A stretch of 64,000 nt of DNA from Desulfobulbus oligotrophicus (GCF_016446285.1 NZ_CP054140.1:2523501-2587500), one strand, 5' to 3'; shown: positions 52,857-62,315, numbered from the stretch's first letter. A program made the numbers and translations. The notes: generated by a model from the letters alone, not told the origin.

Positions 52857-53618
52857 TCAAAGATTATCCTGCTCTCCGGAAGAAACACCGGTCAGCAGCA
52901 TAAAAAACTCCTGATTCCCCTTGGCACCGCGAATCGGTGCAGGGACGATTCCTGTACACTGTAATCCCAGTTCTGCACCAAAGTTTTTCACCATTTCCAG
53001 AGCTTGCTGATGGCGATCAGATCCGACAACAATACCGTTTGGGCCAACAGCTTCCCGAGGTAATTGAAACTGCGGCTTGACCAATGCCAGCACCCGGACT
53101 TCATTATGAAAAAGGGGGACAAGAGGAGCAAGAAGAGGTTGAAGAGAAATAAAAGAAGCGTCAATCACTGCCAGATCTATGGGAAGCGGGATCTGCATCC
53201 TGGTTAAAAATCGGGCATTTGTCCGCTCAAGAACAACGACTCGTTTATCGGTGCGCAATTTCCAGTCAAGCTGCCCATATCCCACGTCGACTGCATAGAC
53301 TTTTTGAGCACCATGCTGAAGCAGACAATCGGTAAAACCTCCAGTGGAACACCCTATATCCGCACAGATCCAATCGTGGGGATCAACAGCCGTGTCCCGT
53401 AAACCTGCTTCCAGTTTATCACCGCCCCGACTCACATACTTCCGGAGCTTTTTCACCACAATCTCACTTGAAGAGGCGACCAGGGTACCCGCTTTATCCC
53501 GGCGCCGGCTGTCGACCAGAACATGCCCGGCACCGATCAGTCGCCGCGCCTCTTCAATGCTTGCAGCCAATCCCCGGGCAACGAGCAGTGCATCAACCCG
53601 CTGCTTTTTCCCGTTCAA
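52857..53618 (-). CDS. tlyA: TlyA-family rRNA 2'-O-methyltransferase (hemolysin A family)
   Basis: A 253-residue protein with an N-terminal S4 RNA-binding domain (RVDALLVARGLAASIEEARRL) and a C-terminal FtsJ-like methyltransferase (CADIGCSTGGFTDCLL SAM site, VDVGYGQLDWKLR, DASFISL). TlyA methylates 16S and 23S rRNA riboses in mycobacteria. I place the start at the TTG at 53618 with AGAGG upstream, right after the cpoB stop; the longer frame from 53693 overlaps cpoB and has a poor N-terminus. Confidence 0.92.
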   Translation of the reverse strand: MNGKKQRVDALLVARGLAASIEEARRLIGAGHVLVDSRRRDKAGTLVASSSEIVVKKLRKYVSRGGDKLEAGLRDTAVDPHDWICADIGCSTGGFTDCLLQHGAQKVYAVDVGYGQLDWKLRTDKRVVVLERTNARFLTRMQIPLPIDLAVIDASFISLQPLLAPLVPLFHNEVRVLALVKPQFQLPREAVGPNGIVVGSDRHQQALEMVKNFGAELGLQCTGIVPAPIRGAKGNQEFFMLLTGVSSGEQDNL

Positions 53619-53634
53619 AACCAGCCTCTGTTGA

Positions 53635-54813
53635 CTACAGTTTCCCCAGTCTCTCCTTCGCCTGTGTCGCTTCTGAGCTGCCGCCGTAATCATTGATCAG
53701 CTTTTTATAGATAATTTTTGCAGTTTCATGATCCGTCAGTTTTTCAAAAGCCATACCCTGTTTCAGCAAGGCGCCGGAGGCAAGGGAATCTTTACTGTGA
53801 TTGGAAATAACTTTTTGATAATCCAGGATCGCTAAATCGTACTCACCCTGGTTATACAGACTTTCACCCATATAATAGAGTGATTTGGCCGCCTGCGGTC
53901 CATTTGGGTTGGTAGACAAAGACTGTTCAAAAGATCTGTAAGCATCTTTATAGCTTTTTGACTTAAACTGATTCATCCCCTGTGTAAAAGAATCAGAACC
54001 TGACGATGAAACTGCTGTTGCTTTTTCAGTGGCAGCAACCGGTGGTGTACTTTTTTCTGCTGATGAACTCCCCGAAGCTGTCCCGGTTTCCCTCACAGCG
54101 GTAGATTCAACTTTCTTTGCAGCCGCTGTCTCAACGGGTGCGACGGTCTCCCTGTCTCTACTCACTGTCCCACCAGAAGGCGCAGTGGCAATCTTGATCT
54201 TTGCCGCATCAGGATTCACCCTGAAAGAGGTGCTTGCGGCTGCGCCTGTTCCATAAGCAGTCGAGGAAGAGATTGCAGATGCACCGGAAACAGAAGCCGT
54301 GGCACTGGTGTTACTTACCTGCGCAGCTTTCTGCCGGGCGGCCTCAGCTTTTTGTGCAGCAGCCTGTGCCCTTTTCTCTGCTTCAACAATACGTTCCTGC
54401 TGCGCCTTGCTGAAATTCTCACTGACCAGGGCCAACTTCTCTTCAAGTACCGCAACCTTCTGCGTTAATTCGGAAATCTTTGCATCCTGACCGGATTTAG
54501 TTGCCTCCAGAGATGACTGTAATCCGGCGATGTCCTGTTTAACCTGTTCGCGAAACTGTACGGATTGGCTGGCACTCTCCTCCACACTCGATTTTATGCG
54601 GAGGGTTTCATCTTCAACCTGGTCGATCTTGCTCACCGAGCTTGCCTGTCTTTTTTGCATCTGATCAACCGTGGTTGATCGGACATCCTCAAGTTTCTGG
54701 TTGACCGCTCGCAACTGGTACTGCAGGCTCTGAACCTCGTCCTGAGTTGCACACTGATTCAACAGCAGCAACGAACAACCAGCGATCGCAATGTGTTTGA
54801 ATCGTTTTATCAT
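53635..54813 (-). CDS. cpoB: CpoB/YbgF-like lipoprotein with coiled coil and TPR domain
   Basis: A 392-residue envelope protein of the Tol region. The ATG at 54813 has AAAGGGGAGC upstream; the longer frame from 54843 is not needed. The signal ends LLLLNQC, a poor but possible lipobox. Residues ~15-170 are coiled coil (QSLQYQLRAVNQKLEDV, AQQERIVEAEKRAQAAAQKAEAA), followed by a Ser/Ala/Thr-rich linker, then TPR repeats (~275-390) starting DSFTQGMNQFKSKSYKDAYRSF. Much longer than E. coli CpoB (~260). Couples Tol with peptidoglycan synthesis in E. coli; this role is inferred here. Confidence 0.9.
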   Translation of the reverse strand: MIKRFKHIAIAGCSLLLLNQCATQDEVQSLQYQLRAVNQKLEDVRSTTVDQMQKRQASSVSKIDQVEDETLRIKSSVEESASQSVQFREQVKQDIAGLQSSLEATKSGQDAKISELTQKVAVLEEKLALVSENFSKAQQERIVEAEKRAQAAAQKAEAARQKAAQVSNTSATASVSGASAISSSTAYGTGAAASTSFRVNPDAAKIKIATAPSGGTVSRDRETVAPVETAAAKKVESTAVRETGTASGSSSAEKSTPPVAATEKATAVSSSGSDSFTQGMNQFKSKSYKDAYRSFEQSLSTNPNGPQAAKSLYYMGESLYNQGEYDLAILDYQKVISNHSKDSLASGALLKQGMAFEKLTDHETAKIIYKKLINDYGGSSEATQAKERLGKL

Positions 54814-54899
54814 ATTCAGCTCCCCTTTATTTCCAGCTACCACAACAGTTAAAACAAAAGATCAGCAGGCTGTATGAAACCACTGTTACCCCGGGTACT

Positions 54900-56177
54900 T
54901 CAGGGTAAACGGCCTGACCACTGTGGAGAAGACTGATTTCCCTTCATTGTAAAAAGAACACGGACATCCTTGCCGGCTTTGCTGACCACACAGATTTCAG
55001 ACCGGCTGCCGCTTTTTCTTGTAACAGCAAGCAGCCGTCCATCCGGCGCCCACGTCGGTGTTTCGTAACGGCCTCCACCGGTACTCAACTGGCGGACATT
55101 GCCTCCGTTACGATCCATGATAAACAGCTGATAACTGCCTCCCTGCAAACCGGTAAAGGCAATCTCATCACCTTTGGGTGACCATGCCGGCTCCACACTT
55201 TCGGTGGTTTGGAAGGTCAATCGTTTTGCCTGACCACCTCCGGCATTCATGAGGTAAACATTCGGTCTGCCACTGCGATCCGACACAAAGGCAATCTGAC
55301 TTCCATCCGGAGAGTAAGCCGGTGATACGTTGATACCGGCCCCTGAAGTTAACTGCTGCAGGATCTTACCCTGGCGATCCATGGCATAGAGATCCGGATT
55401 GCCGTTCTGGCTGAGGGTGACAACCATGGTTCGGCCGTCAGGAGAAAATGCAGGCGCAAGATTCAGCCCTTTTCGGCGTGACAGGGAATTTGTTGTTGTT
55501 TTCTGGCGAAGATCAGTGATGTACAGATCCTGATTGCCCCGATGATAGGTCGAATAGGCCAGAAAGTTGCCGTCAGGAGTAAACCGAGGTGAAACACAGA
55601 GGGCCCGGTGACTGGTGATCTGCCGCGGATGCCTGCCAAGGATATCGGTCAGATAAATCTCCTTACGTCCAGTGGCATCGGATACGTACGCCATACGTGT
55701 CCTGGCCACACCCTTCTCACCGGTAAAGTCCTCAATCAGGGCATCACACAGTCGCAACGTCATATCTTCAATCTGCCCGGCCGCTCCTTTATAACGACGA
55801 CCTGACAGGGTCTTATCACTGCCCACGTCAAGGATGGATCCTTCAACCATCATACCGGCAGGATCACTGCCGACCTGTCCCAAAATCACATAATCAACCC
55901 CCAAACCCTTCCAATCCGCATCTCGGCTGCCACCATATCGACTGCTGTCAACCACACTGATAAAGCTGTGGAGCGCCAGGCCTTTGGACAGTAACTGCGT
56001 AACGGCCTTTGCCTGATCATTACCTGAAAAATTGGGAACAGCCACCATGATCTTCCGCATATCAGAGGCGGTGATATCAAAATAAGCTCGCTCAGCACAG
56101 CTTTCACGAGCAGAAACACTCAAAAGCAAACAGGCGATCATCACAAAAACTTTGGAAAACAAGCTTTTCATCATCAT
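54900..56177 (-). CDS. tolB: Tol-Pal system beta-propeller protein TolB
   Basis: A 425-residue periplasmic protein with signal peptide (residues 5-22, ending SARESCAE). The N-terminal domain (~30-165) precedes a six-blade propeller of WD40-like PD40 repeats, visible as repeated FSPDGRTMVVT, YSPDGSQIAFVSDRSGRPNVYLM-type strands and APDGRLLAVTR. TolB links Pal with colicins and TolA at the outer membrane. It lies 65 bases after tolA and 86 before cpoB. Confidence 0.95.
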   Translation of the reverse strand: MMMKSLFSKVFVMIACLLLSVSARESCAERAYFDITASDMRKIMVAVPNFSGNDQAKAVTQLLSKGLALHSFISVVDSSRYGGSRDADWKGLGVDYVILGQVGSDPAGMMVEGSILDVGSDKTLSGRRYKGAAGQIEDMTLRLCDALIEDFTGEKGVARTRMAYVSDATGRKEIYLTDILGRHPRQITSHRALCVSPRFTPDGNFLAYSTYHRGNQDLYITDLRQKTTTNSLSRRKGLNLAPAFSPDGRTMVVTLSQNGNPDLYAMDRQGKILQQLTSGAGINVSPAYSPDGSQIAFVSDRSGRPNVYLMNAGGGQAKRLTFQTTESVEPAWSPKGDEIAFTGLQGGSYQLFIMDRNGGNVRQLSTGGGRYETPTWAPDGRLLAVTRKSGSRSEICVVSKAGKDVRVLFTMKGNQSSPQWSGRLP

Positions 56178-56242
56178 AATAAAGTATAAAAATTGTTGGT
56201 TAATAATGATTTACAAAACAGCGATCAACTATACACCAGGCC

Positions 56243-57382
56243 TTACATATTGCCAAGCTCACCCGGCAGAAATTTAAACCCCACTTCAGTGGTTTCCTGT
56301 TGCATCAGGGTGGGAAATGGAGGCATTGGAGCTGCGCTCCTGATGGTTTTTTCCACCATCTGGTCAAAAAGCGGATCCTTGGAACGCTGATCAAACTGAA
56401 TGTGTGTCACCTCTCCATTTTTCCTGATGGTAATGACGACTTTCGCCAGCAAGCTTGCATCCCACCTCCGCATCTCGGGAAGTGCCCATTTGCTCTTAAC
56501 CTTCTGAGCCACGGTCTGCCAGTATGTCTGCTCAACGATGGACTGGGCCTGTTGCCGACCTGTTGAACCACCGCTTACCGCACTCTGCATAGCCTGGGAT
56601 TGACGACTGGCATCAGCACGGATTGCCGAGGCAGCCGCAGCAGCAGCATTTGCCTCAGCTGCGAGTTTCCGTGCTTCAGCAGCAGCAGCACGGGCCTCAT
56701 TTTCTGCTCTGATCTGCTCAAGACGAGCCTGAGTGATTGCTTTTTGCCGTTCTGCCTCTCGTTTCCGCTCTTCAAGTTTCTTCTGCAGCTCACGCTCTTC
56801 CTGCTTCCGCTGCTCAGCCTCACGCTTTTTCTCCTCAATTTTTTTCTTGAGATCACGTTCTTCCTGCTTGCGTTGCTCCTGCTGTCGCTCTTGAACTTTT
56901 TCTTCTTCAAGTCTTGTATCTTTTGCCTTTTTTACCTTTCGCTTTTCCGGAGCAAGAGAGACCGGACTTTTCAGCACTTCCGGTTCGGGAGCTGGTTCCG
57001 GTTTGACAGCTGCTTTCTCTTTGACTGCAGGCATGGACGGTTCAGGCGGCGGCACAGACTCAGACGGTGCTTTCGGTTCTGGCGGCGGTGGTGGAGGAGG
57101 TGGAGCCACGGGTTGCGGTTTCTCCACAGTTGGTTTACCTGGTGGTGGGGCAGCCGAAGATGGGGGGGTGAGCGCACCACCGGCATCGGGCAGCGCAACC
57201 AGACTCACTGACACCACTTCTTCGACAATGGCCTTGGGTTCAAACAGGGAAGGTGTGAACATGACCAGCAACACAACAGCCACATGGACACAGAGCGCAA
57301 GGGAACAGGCTAACCACCAACGGTGATCAGCCTCTTGTTGATAAAGATAAAAATCTGTTTCAGAGTACTGCACAGAAAGCAA
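56243..57382 (-). CDS. tolA: TolA-type energy transducer
   Basis: A 379-residue inner-membrane protein: one helix near residues 24-44, a proline-rich stretch (about 75-105), a long K/E/R/A-rich helical domain (about 140-265) spanning the periplasm, and a C-terminal TonB/TolA-like domain (WALPEMRRWDASLLAKVVITIRK). It transmits proton-motive force from TolQR to TolB/Pal. The frame opens at a TTG seven bases after the tolR stop; the GTG three codons on (57373) is an alternative. Confidence 0.92.
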   Translation of the reverse strand: MLSVQYSETDFYLYQQEADHRWWLACSLALCVHVAVVLLVMFTPSLFEPKAIVEEVVSVSLVALPDAGGALTPPSSAAPPPGKPTVEKPQPVAPPPPPPPPEPKAPSESVPPPEPSMPAVKEKAAVKPEPAPEPEVLKSPVSLAPEKRKVKKAKDTRLEEEKVQERQQEQRKQEERDLKKKIEEKKREAEQRKQEERELQKKLEERKREAERQKAITQARLEQIRAENEARAAAAEARKLAAEANAAAAAASAIRADASRQSQAMQSAVSGGSTGRQQAQSIVEQTYWQTVAQKVKSKWALPEMRRWDASLLAKVVITIRKNGEVTHIQFDQRSKDPLFDQMVEKTIRSAAPMPPFPTLMQQETTEVGFKFLPGELGNM

Positions 57383-57389
57383 CCAGCCG

Positions 57390-57815
57390 TTATTGTTTCC
57401 CTTTTTCAGCCGGAACAGTGATCATTCCCAGCTTTTCAAAGCCCGCTGCATGGATGTCGGCCATAGTGGCTGTAACCACACCGTACGGTACGTTCTTATC
57501 TGCACGCAGATAGATACCTTCTTTCTTGACCTCCGGAGGAATGGCTCGCAGCTGTTCTTGCAGGGTATCTGAACTCACTCTTTCCTTTTTCAGATACACA
57601 TCTCCTTCCTTGCGTATGGTCACCACCAGGGGTTCCTCCTGCTGCTGGAGTGCTTTGGTCGTTGCCTCCGGCAGGTCAACCTCAAGCCCCTGGGTCATCA
57701 TCGGAGCAGTTATCATAAAAATAATCAGCAGAACAAGCATGATATCAACAAGCGGTACAACGTTGATATCAGAAACCAGATTTCTCCTGCCCCTATTGTT
57801 TGCAAGCGGTCTCAT
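57390..57815 (-). CDS. tolR: TolR (ExbD-family) protein
   Basis: A 141-residue inner-membrane protein with one helix (about residues 20-38). SDINVVPLVDIMLVLLIIFM contains the essential Asp in the membrane helix shared by TolR/ExbD. A periplasmic domain follows. It starts four bases after tolQ and forms the proton channel with TolQ. Confidence 0.95.
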   Translation of the reverse strand: MRPLANNRGRRNLVSDINVVPLVDIMLVLLIIFMITAPMMTQGLEVDLPEATTKALQQQEEPLVVTIRKEGDVYLKKERVSSDTLQEQLRAIPPEVKKEGIYLRADKNVPYGVVTATMADIHAAGFEKLGMITVPAEKGKQ

Positions 57816-57819
57816 GTCA

Positions 57820-58512
57820 TCAGGTCCTGGTGAGGATATCTCTTTCGATCAGATTGATGAAATCCGTGCTGAAACTTTCTACGTTAGAATCGAACTCAGC
57901 AACCTTGTTGGAAAAATAGTTGAAGAAAATAACGGCAGGAATGGCCACAGCAAGACCGGCGGCGGTGGCCACCAATGCTTCAGATATACCCGGAGCAACA
58001 ACAGCCAATGAGGCTGAGCCTCGTTGACCGATACTCTGGAATGAAGTCATGATACCCCAGACGGTCCCAAACAGACCGATGAACGGCGTAGCGCTGCCGG
58101 TGGTGGCAAGAATGGAAACTAAGCTGGCCAGACGATCGGACTCAAGAAACTGAGCCTTTCGAACGGCTCGTTTCATAGTGTCCATTGTTGCCAGCTGCAT
58201 TTCCAGCGTGGTTTCTGTTTGCGTGGAGCTACGGGCGGCACTGATCTTTTTGAGTTCATTGAATCCGGCGACAAAGACTGTTGCCTCAGGGCTCAGAGGG
58301 CATGCTCTGGCTGCTTTATAGGCTTCATTCAGAGTTTTGCTCTCCCAAAATGCATCAAGAAAATCTAAAGAAGCATGCCGTGCTTTTCGGAGAACAAGAA
58401 ACTTCATGATAACAATGGACCATGAAAGTACCGAAAAAATGAGCAAAACGAGCATGACCAGTTTTCCCATCATTCCGGAATGTTTCATAATTTCAAAGAT
58501 AGAAAACTCCAC
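57820..58512 (-). CDS. tolQ: TolQ (MotA/ExbB family) protein
   Basis: A 230-residue inner-membrane protein with three helices (about residues 15-38, 130-152 and 172-198). ATTGSATPFIGLFGTVWGIM and the final helix (GISEALVATAAGLAVAIPAV) are ExbB/TolQ hallmarks with the conserved Thr lining the channel. A GTG start at 58512 has AAGGAA seven bases upstream. First gene of the tol operon. Confidence 0.95.
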   Translation of the reverse strand: MEFSIFEIMKHSGMMGKLVMLVLLIFSVLSWSIVIMKFLVLRKARHASLDFLDAFWESKTLNEAYKAARACPLSPEATVFVAGFNELKKISAARSSTQTETTLEMQLATMDTMKRAVRKAQFLESDRLASLVSILATTGSATPFIGLFGTVWGIMTSFQSIGQRGSASLAVVAPGISEALVATAAGLAVAIPAVIFFNYFSNKVAEFDSNVESFSTDFINLIERDILTRT

Positions 58513-59030
58513 GATGTTCCTTCCTGTTGAATTTTGATGTTTTTCTGACTATGTGTATCTCTGTTATGGATACAAATAAAATACCCCTACCCACCGCAGC
58601 CCTGTCTTTCCATTGGCTTTCCGATCAGAAGGGCATAAATTTAAATTCTCACCTGTTTGCCACGCGGACAAAACATAATAATACATGGAAATTATTCGAA
58701 ATCATCATTTCTGAAAAATATGTTTATTGCTGCCCCACCGTATGCTTTTTACAAGAACACGCTCTTTGAGCATGCGCAAACGCGTTATAACCCCACACAC
58801 GGTGGCGTTGCTCATCAAATATCTATCGCATACGAAAAATGAGAGAACAGCGAACCTCGGCACAGGAAAGTACCATTCGAACCTGACAACGACAACAGCG
58901 GATAATATACTAATTCTACAGTTCTGTCGACCTCGAACTGGAAACAAACCATAAAGTATTCCCAGCGTCAATATGGCGGATAGTCAACAAAAAGCAATCT
59001 TGACTTTTTACACGAGATAAGGAGCAACCT
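58513..59030. other. Divergent intergenic region between tolQ and the flavoprotein gene
   Basis: 518 AT-rich bases with no gene or RNA recognised. Small open frames on both strands lack ribosome-binding sites. It should hold the tol promoter (minus) and that of the thioredoxin-reductase-like gene (plus), whose ribosome-binding site AAGGAGC is at 59020-59026. Confidence 0.5.
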
Positions 59031-59939
59031 ATGTCAGAACACATGTACGATGTGGTCATTATCGGTGCAGGTCCTGCAGGCATTCAGGCAGCCATTCATG
59101 CCTCCCGAAGAAAAATTCGGGTCTTGCTCTTGGGCCGTATTGAAAACTCCGCACTCTATAATGGCCATATTGAAAACTATGCCTTTGTACCTCAGACCAC
59201 CCTGGGTGCTGATCTGCTTAAACTGGGGCTGGAACAGGCAAAACGTTTCGGAACCGAGCACTCTTCCGCAGATGTTTTAAAAATTGCTCACGAAGAAGAT
59301 ATTTTTCATCTGGAGCTCGAAAGCGGCAAAACTGTTTCCACCCATTCTCTCATTCTGTGCATGGGGGTTTCAAAACAAAAACTGAATGTTCCGGGTGAAA
59401 AAGATCTTTTAGGCCGAGGTGTGTCGTACTGCGTGGACTGTGATGCCAATTTTTACAGGGGAGCTGTGGTGACTGTAACGGGCAATCGCAGCGCTGCTGT
59501 TGATGGTGCCCTGACCCTTCTTGACTACGCATCAAAAGTGTATCTGGTGGCTGAAACACTCGATGTTTCCGATGAACTGCTGACCCGTTTGCAGTCAAGC
59601 AGCGTTGAACGCATCTGTAGCTCAATTAAACAGATAAATGGTGATCGCATGGTGACCTCTTTGGAGCTGGCAAACGGAGAGGCTCTGGACACCGAGGGTA
59701 TTTTTATTGAATTGGGATCAAAAGGCGCCATGCAGCTGGCCACCCAGATCGGGGTACTCCTCGATCTGGAAGCAAAGTATATTGCTGTTAATCAGAAACA
59801 AGAAACAAATATTCCGGGAATTTATGCTGCCGGAGATATTGTCGGCCCTCCTTTGCAGATGGCAAAAGCCGTGGGTGAAGGGTGCGTTGCCGGCATGGAA
59901 GCAGCCACCTATGCGCGAAAAAAGAAAAAAGAAAAATAG
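59031..59939 (+). CDS. Thioredoxin-reductase-like flavoprotein with degenerate NADPH motifs
   Basis: A 302-residue FAD protein in the low-molecular-weight thioredoxin reductase family. FAD binding by GAGPAG (12-17), the redox-active CxxC is SYCVDCD (134-137), and the C-terminal FAD motif GIYAAGDIVGPP is intact. In the NADPH domain the usual GGGxSAxEEA reads TGNRSAAVDGA (150-160) and the HRR-type motif reads YLVAETLD (171-178), so NADPH use is doubtful. Reductases of this fold that use ferredoxin or other donors lack the same motifs. No thioredoxin gene is adjacent. AAGGAGC precedes the ATG. Confidence 0.85.
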   Translation: MSEHMYDVVIIGAGPAGIQAAIHASRRKIRVLLLGRIENSALYNGHIENYAFVPQTTLGADLLKLGLEQAKRFGTEHSSADVLKIAHEEDIFHLELESGKTVSTHSLILCMGVSKQKLNVPGEKDLLGRGVSYCVDCDANFYRGAVVTVTGNRSAAVDGALTLLDYASKVYLVAETLDVSDELLTRLQSSSVERICSSIKQINGDRMVTSLELANGEALDTEGIFIELGSKGAMQLATQIGVLLDLEAKYIAVNQKQETNIPGIYAAGDIVGPPLQMAKAVGEGCVAGMEAATYARKKKKEK

Positions 59940-60016
59940 CCGTATATGATATCTTGTCAGACGGATAATGAGCCTATTGTGGAGAGCTTCACGACCACAT
60001 CCTGACGGAAGATGTT

Positions 60017-60580
60017 CTAGGACTCCCTGGACACACTCTCCTGCTGCTGAATGCGGTTGTGCAGCTCCTGCATGGAGCGGAGATAGCGAAAAATCTCCCG
60101 GCTGTACCGGGGATTTCTTGTACGTACAAAAAGATAGGCAAGGCGAGAAAGGGTCAGTGGATCGATCACCGGTACTGTGCGTTGCAGCTGCGAGATGGTC
60201 GTACTCGGCCAGTTCTCCGTCCAGTCCTCACCACGTTCCCTGCACAGTTTCTCCTGTTCAAGAGCCTCATTGATCAGTGTATGACGATAGGAATCTATCG
60301 TTTTAACCTGTTGCTGCTCCTTCAACTTGTTCCCGCGATAACGACTGACCAGTTCGTACAGACCCTCTAACGGGTACTGTTGAATAAGTCTGGTCAGGTA
60401 CTTAACCTCCCTTTTCCTCGCCTTGTTGAGGGGACGACCCGCTACAGTCAGCAAACTCTGCCTCATCTCGTCGGGAAGAGGCGTTTGGCTGAGCACATGG
60501 GCAGGAAGAGTTAGCAGCTCTTCCACAAGCAGCTCAATCTCTTTTATTCTCCGCTTTTGCTCAGAGCGGCTTATCTGCAT
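60017..60580 (-). CDS. darP: DarP/YjgA (DUF615) ribosome-associated protein
   Basis: A 187-residue helical protein matching DUF615. Typical features: ISRSEQKRR at the start, QTPLPDEMRQSL, and KARKREVKYLTRLIQQ, then a C-terminal helical pair. In E. coli DarP (YjgA) binds late 50S precursors and helps peptidyl-transferase centre folding. The family is best known from beta- and gammaproteobacteria, so presence here is mildly unusual. It follows coaBC on the same strand after 35 bases. Confidence 0.85.
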   Translation of the reverse strand: MQISRSEQKRRIKEIELLVEELLTLPAHVLSQTPLPDEMRQSLLTVAGRPLNKARKREVKYLTRLIQQYPLEGLYELVSRYRGNKLKEQQQVKTIDSYRHTLINEALEQEKLCRERGEDWTENWPSTTISQLQRTVPVIDPLTLSRLAYLFVRTRNPRYSREIFRYLRSMQELHNRIQQQESVSRES

Positions 60581-60615
60581 ACACTCCCCAACATCTTAAA
60601 ATGCCCCTCATCCCT

Positions 60616-61818
60616 TTATGGTTGCCGCCGTATGGCCACGATTTTGTCCCAGATATGGTCTGCTGTTTTTTCTTTGGAAAGCAATGGTAAGGTGGTGCTA
60701 CCCTGTTGATCAATGAGAGTGACCTGATTGGTTTCAACATCAAAACCGGTTGTTGAACCAAGAATATCATTCATTACGATGAGGTCGAGGTTCTTTTCCC
60801 TTAGTTTGCGACGTCCCTCTTCAACATGCCGGTGACTTTCCGCAGCAAACCCGACAAGTGTCAGATGGGGATGACGATTTTGACCCAACTTCTGTAAAAT
60901 ATCGACATTTTTGACAAGTTCAAGTCGTAACCCTGTCTCCTTCTTCTTGATTTTGTGTTCTTCATACGCCTGTGGTTTAAAATCAGCAACAGCCGCTGAT
61001 TTAATAATCACATCCATATCTGTCGCCCGGTCAAAAACAGCCCGGGCCATTTCTACTGCTGTGGTCACTCGTATGACCTCAATACCCGGCGGGTCAGCCA
61101 AGTGTACCGGTCCGGTAATCAGGGTGACGTCAGCACCTCTGCGCCGAGCTGTCCGTGCCAGGGCAAACCCCATCTTTCCGCTTGAACGATTACTGAGAAA
61201 ACGGACAGGGTCCAATGGCTCCCTTGTCGGACCGGCGGTGATCAGCACTTTATAATCGCGCAGGTCAGCAGCTTGAAAAAGACTCAACAGCTTCTCTCTG
61301 GCCACCTCCCAATCAGCCAACCGCCCATCACCGACCTCTCCACATGCCAGGCTGCCGGTTCCCGGTTGCACAATATGGTAACCATACTCTTCCAGACAGC
61401 GAATATTGTGCTGTGTTGCCGGGTGTGCAAGCATATTGGAGTTCATGGCCGGGCAAATCACAACCGGGATACGTGCGGCCAATACAACTGCTGCAAGGAG
61501 ACTGTCAGCAGCGCCTCGTGCCAATGCAGCAATGGTTTGTGCAGTAGCCGGGGCAACCAGAATAACATCAGCCTCTCTTGAGAGGTTCAGATGCGCCATG
61601 ATCGCCTCCGGCGTATCACCAAACATATCCCGGTGCACCGGATTACCACTCAACGCGGCAAAGGTGAGAGCGGAAACAAACCGTTCCGCTGCCTCGGTCA
61701 TGACAACTGTCACCACCCCCTCTTCCTTAACAAGAGACCGTGTCCATTCCGCTGCCTTGAAAGCCGCTATAGATCCGGTAACACCCAGTATGATTCGCTT
61801 TCCCTGTAGACCTGGCAT
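60616..61818 (-). CDS. coaBC: Bifunctional phosphopantothenoylcysteine decarboxylase / phosphopantothenate-cysteine ligase
   Basis: A 400-residue two-domain enzyme of coenzyme A synthesis. The N-terminal flavin decarboxylase (CoaC, ~1-190) has GVTGSIAAFKAAE, the catalytic His in AHLNLSREADVILVAPAT, and PAMNSNM. The C-terminal ligase (CoaB, ~195-400) has ITAGPTREPLDPVRFLSNRSSGKMG, and KSAAVADFKP. ATG at 61818 is taken; a TTG at 61827 adds three residues. darP follows directly. Confidence 0.95.
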   Translation of the reverse strand: MPGLQGKRIILGVTGSIAAFKAAEWTRSLVKEEGVVTVVMTEAAERFVSALTFAALSGNPVHRDMFGDTPEAIMAHLNLSREADVILVAPATAQTIAALARGAADSLLAAVVLAARIPVVICPAMNSNMLAHPATQHNIRCLEEYGYHIVQPGTGSLACGEVGDGRLADWEVAREKLLSLFQAADLRDYKVLITAGPTREPLDPVRFLSNRSSGKMGFALARTARRRGADVTLITGPVHLADPPGIEVIRVTTAVEMARAVFDRATDMDVIIKSAAVADFKPQAYEEHKIKKKETGLRLELVKNVDILQKLGQNRHPHLTLVGFAAESHRHVEEGRRKLREKNLDLIVMNDILGSTTGFDVETNQVTLIDQQGSTTLPLLSKEKTADHIWDKIVAIRRQP

Positions 61819-61832
61819 CGCACTCAATATAA

Positions 61833-62315
61833 TTAGAGATTGGAATCATCAAAGGTGTTCGATCGTCCACCAGAAGTTTTGTCGATGGCTACATAGAGTT
61901 TCAGTTCTGTTTTTCCGAGTACTCCTTCGGCAATGGTCACCATACATGTCTTGTTCGGCTTAACAAAGGCCAGCATAATGGTTTTAGAGGCCGACTCTCC
62001 CACAAGGCGCCATTTATTATCCTGCATTGATGCGACCATGTAGTCCTTCAATGACATGAGTTCCGCCCGCCCCTTATACGTGAAGATACCGCCACGAAAC
62101 GATTCTGTTTTGATAACCATTGAATTTTTTCGATCCCATATCAACTCACTCGGGAGAGTAATATCCTTGATATCATCAGCAAAATTACTCAGCTGCGGTA
62201 ATCCTGAAGCATCAGTTCCACCCATCCCCGCCTGTCGGGAAGCACAACCGTTTAAAAACAACAGTGCAGCCAGACTAAAAAAAACAAACCATTTCATCCC
62301 TTTTGTGTGTTGCAT
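61833..62315 (-). CDS. Putative lipoprotein, unknown function
   Basis: A 160-residue protein with a lipoprotein signal (hydrophobic stretch then FLNGC). The mature part has a predicted mixed alpha/beta fold with FRGGIFTYKGRAELMSLKDYMV and VKPNKTCMVTIAEG. I do not recognise a named family. The ATG at 62315 has GGAGG nine bases upstream; the upstream frame start at 62345 is less likely. It is placed 14 bases before coaBC on the same strand, so possibly co-transcribed although unrelated in function. Confidence 0.75.
   Translation of the reverse strand: MQHTKGMKWFVFFSLAALLFLNGCASRQAGMGGTDASGLPQLSNFADDIKDITLPSELIWDRKNSMVIKTESFRGGIFTYKGRAELMSLKDYMVASMQDNKWRLVGESASKTIMLAFVKPNKTCMVTIAEGVLGKTELKLYVAIDKTSGGRSNTFDDSNL

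Noticed and set aside
56600-57211. Plus-strand frame with Phe/Leu/Ser-rich repeats
   Set aside because: Antisense image of the K/E/R-rich helical and proline-rich parts of tolA.
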